From Dermacentor variabilis (taxonomy: Eukaryota; Arthropoda; Arachnida; Ixodida; Ixodidae), in the NCBI RefSeq assembly GCF_050947875.1, contig NC_134573.1:68920315-68984314 (forward strand): DNA of 64,000 bases, read 5' to 3'. Positions 61,638 through 64,000 of the stretch are shown in pieces. Position 1 is the stretch's first letter, and each line of letters starts with the position of its first letter. A program made the position numbers and the translations under genes. Under the pieces are notes generated by a model. The model worked only from the letters and a program-made list of their open reading frames with translations, had not been told where the DNA came from and did not search any database.

Positions 61638-61893
61638 ACGACACAAGATGACAAAGAATGAGTGTAAATAGGTTAACGAAGAACTTCATCTATGTTTATC
61701 TAGGTATGCCCATAAAGAGGGCACCAAGCCAAAAGCAAAAAAAAAAAAGGCGCTGAGGTGTAGTCGAATGGTCTGGCGAGGCTTTTGAAGGTCAGTCAAA
61801 GTAGTTATCGAAGTATCAATCGATGAAGGCCTATGACTGCGGTCGTGCGAAGGGAGCATGACATCGGAGCTCCTTACAGCTGGCACTGACGAG

Positions 61894-61978
61894 GAGTCGC
61901 GGAGAATGTCTCTTGATTTAACTTTTTTTCCGCCTGCTTCGAAATAATCTCGTTGGGGATCCGCCTCCACGCTTGTTC

Positions 61979-61979
<1 letters not shown>
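61894..61979. repeat. 86-bp inverted repeat, left arm
   Basis: From GAGTCGCGGAGAATGTC to CCACGCTTGTTCG; reverse complement at 62064-62149 with no mismatch that I can see. Confidence 0.95.

Positions 61980-62063
<84 letters not shown>
61980..62063. repeat. AT microsatellite between the 86-bp arms
   Basis: Uninterrupted AT repeat of about 82 bp. Confidence 0.95.
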
Positions 62064-62065
<2 letters not shown>

Positions 62066-62146
62066 AACAAGCGTGGAGGCGGATCCCCAACGAGATTATT
62101 TCGAAGCAGGCGGAAAAAAAGTTAAATCAAGAGACATTCTCCGCGA

Positions 62147-62149
<3 letters not shown>
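62064..62149. repeat. 86-bp inverted repeat, right arm
   Basis: Begins CGAACAAGCGTGGAGGCGG and ends CTCCGCGACTC; followed by a second AT tract (62150-62191). Confidence 0.95.

Positions 62150-62191
<42 letters not shown>
62150..62191. repeat. TA microsatellite
   Basis: TA units of about 41 bp. Confidence 0.9.
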
Positions 62192-62196
<5 letters not shown>

Positions 62197-63055
62197 CGCA
62201 CCAGATGCCATGTGGCTGCGACTCGCACCTACTATTCCAGCTGCTCGTGAGTGGAGTTATTGGCAATTGCCAATTCGGCTGTATGTACGGTATTTTGCTG
62301 TCGCCCTGTTTTATCTCCTGCTTACGCACTCCCCGCCGCACAAGCTAGTGCTCGCCCTCAGTGCACATGCAGCGGCTCTACGCTTGTATGACGACAGCCC
62401 CGCACCTGCGGCCACACGACAGACAAGTCTCAACGTCGTCAAAGCAAGCCGCACCAGCTTCTCATGTGTAATAGAGCATTCGACGCCGACTTTACGTCAA
62501 GCTGTTTCGTTTTTGTTATTTCGAAACGTTACGTAACCACGGCAACGCGTTAAATCGTCACGTGCAGGTGAGGATGCTGCCTCTTGAAGTTATTTATTTC
62601 TTATAGTTACTAGAGAAATCCGCTTTAGACGGGCATTGCTTAAGAGGTAGCTTTAGCTCGGGCTCAACTTCGACGCGGTCTATTCAAATACATGTAGAAG
62701 GCAAAAAAGTTTTTCTGTGATAACCCTTGGACCGATTTTAATGAAAATTTTTGCCATTTAGAGAGAAAGTTGAAATATAGTGACTGTCGGAAGCGGAATT
62801 TCGATTTTAGGCCTGAATTTTTTGAAAAGCATTAAAAAAATTCGAAAGTTCGGAAGAAATGGATGCACGAGTTTATAAATTAATAGCTCTGCCTAAAGAA
62901 CAGATAACGTGGTTCTGTAAAGAGCATCCTTTAGATAATTGAAAACGGACAAATTCGATTTGTCAATATATGTCTTGCGTGAACTTGTTACGTTGTGTAC
63001 AAGGCTTCTGCAAAAGCTGTATACCATATTACTTAATTTTTTTAGATTCATATTT
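62192..63055. other. Non-coding stretch
   Basis: Plus-strand open frame 62210-62536 has no recognisable domain. Nothing else supported. Confidence 0.35.
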
Positions 63056-63394
63056 AACATATAAATTTTGTCCGCTTCGGGTGTACTATTACAGACAATT
63101 TACAGAATTGTGATATCGTTTTCCTTGCGTTTTTCCTTGCTTCGTTTTTTTCCGTTTTTCCGCAGGTGGGAACCGAACCCACAACCTTCGCATTTCGCGA
63201 AGGCTGTGGGTTCGGTTCCCACCTGCGGCAAGTTGTTTTTTCATCCACTTTAATTTCCGTTAGGTTGTCGTTTCTGTATTTCATTTATTAGGCACAAGTA
63301 ATTTCCTCTTTGTTGTCCTTGGTGTCAATGTTTGTTGGCTTCTTATGATATGACTAATAAAAATCGGGCCCCTCTGCTAACCCCCTTTCTTCTC

Positions 63395-63442
<48 letters not shown>
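63056..63442 (+). repeat. Dispersed repeat with tRNA-arm-like hairpin and TA tail
   Basis: Includes the hairpin at 63160-63228, then AATAAAAATCGGGCCCCTC (63357-63375) and TA repeat at 63400-63442. The hairpin arm has GTTCGGTTCCC, similar to a pol III B box. It may be a SINE-like or MITE-like element; class unassigned. Confidence 0.45.
63160..63228. repeat. 31-bp-arm hairpin
   Basis: CCGCAGGTGGGAACCGAACC ... CCTTCG is the reverse complement of CGAAGG ... GGTTCGGTTCCCACCTGCGG, with one mismatch and a 7-base loop (CATTTCG). Confidence 0.9.
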
Positions 63443-63444
<2 letters not shown>

Positions 63445-64000
63445 GTGATTTCGGTTTGTGTTTGTGTGGTTCGGACTCAGGCGTCACACAGAGTAACTCT
63501 TGACTACGTCGCCGGGGTGCCTAAAACGTGGTAGCCGGCGTTATGCCGGGAAGACGCACTAAGTGTGCCCACGCTGTCGTACGTCTCTATCGCTAAGAAT
63601 TGCTTGTTGATCATTAGATGAGGGCGGGAGGTTACAGGAAAGACATTGGTTTATTATATATATTTAGAAGTCACAACTGGCTCAATCAATATAGGAGCAC
63701 ACTCTATGTCGGAGCACTTTACATGTCTGATCACACTAACTGTCTAAGCACGCCAGATCTCTGAGCACACTTTGCACAGTCCACAAGCTCTACCCTCTAA
63801 GCCGTCATTTTCCCTAGTTCATTAGTCGAGGGAATTCGATTGCTCTGTCCCAGCCAATCAGAAGGGTTTATACTAGCTAATTACCATCGTACGGCTAGCG
63901 TAACACAAATGAAGACTACACTGAACCTACCTTCGCTATTAACCCGCAGGAAACAATCACCCCTATACTTATTTTATAAGGCTTACTACCAGAACGCAGC
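63443..64000. other. Non-coding stretch
   Basis: No gene or known element recognised up to the window end. Confidence 0.3.

Noticed and set aside
61686..62348. Open frames with long Ile-Tyr runs on both strands
   Set aside because: Translation of AT microsatellite.
62210..62536. 108-codon plus-strand open frame
   Set aside because: No recognisable domain and no supporting signals.
1..64000. CRISPR array, bacterial operon or phage region
   Set aside because: No spaced direct repeats, no ribosome-binding-site/operon pattern; content is animal transposable elements.

Overview
The window looks like nuclear DNA of a hard tick (Ixodidae, probably metastriate). This is inferred from the repeat content (four copies of a tRNA-derived SINE resembling the tick Ruka family, tick-type I-, RTE- and CR1-like LINEs, Gypsy and Penelope-like elements) and from a tick-style Kunitz-like exon. 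Introns, long non-coding stretches, AT microsatellites and the absence of dense ORFs all say animal genome. Most of the 64 kb is transposable-element sequence, much of it nested and broken.

Host genes: (i) a minus-strand gene at about 10.7-5.5 kb. Three exons join in phase and encode a single-pass membrane protein (cytoplasmic-type N-terminus, one transmembrane segment, basic linker) followed by a Kunitz-like cysteine domain; the gene continues past the window start or into an exon I could not find. (ii) Two well-bounded minus-strand exons at 59.95-59.61 kb that join in phase, product unknown. A possible divergent promoter lies at about 60.7-61.1 kb.

Layout: 0-5.5 kb dispersed repeats, a 51-bp coding-type tandem repeat and two adjacent MITE-like elements sitting in a repeat whose empty counterpart is at 53.7 kb. 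5.5-10.7 kb the Kunitz gene, with a truncated RTE LINE in an intron. 11.1-12.8 kb an I-type LINE lacking its reverse transcriptase. 13.5-30.1 kb one Gypsy LTR element (minus strand, TG...CA ends, 4-bp ATAT target duplication) that received two I-type LINEs: one in its 3' LTR (5755 bp, 12-bp target duplication, 5' part inverted as in twin priming) and one in pol between RNase H and integrase. 31.9-34.5 kb a mariner-type transposon with terminal inverted repeats of about 290 bp. 34.5-35.1 kb a second Gypsy LTR plus gag start. 35.5-37.6 kb a 346-bp tandem duplication and a LINE tail ending in CATC repeats. 40.7-42.2 kb another I-type LINE tail. 44.4-53.0 kb a CR1-like LINE split by a head-to-head Penelope-like composite (13-bp target duplication), which itself contains a SINE. 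54.1-57.6 kb minus-strand CR1-like and I-type LINE fragments. 59-64 kb SINE, microsatellites, an 86-bp perfect inverted repeat around an AT tract, and a tRNA-arm-like hairpin.

I see no undescribed multi-gene system. The most informative content is the readable insertion history and the hammerhead-like motifs at both ends of the Penelope composite. Every transposon reading frame that I followed end to end is interrupted.
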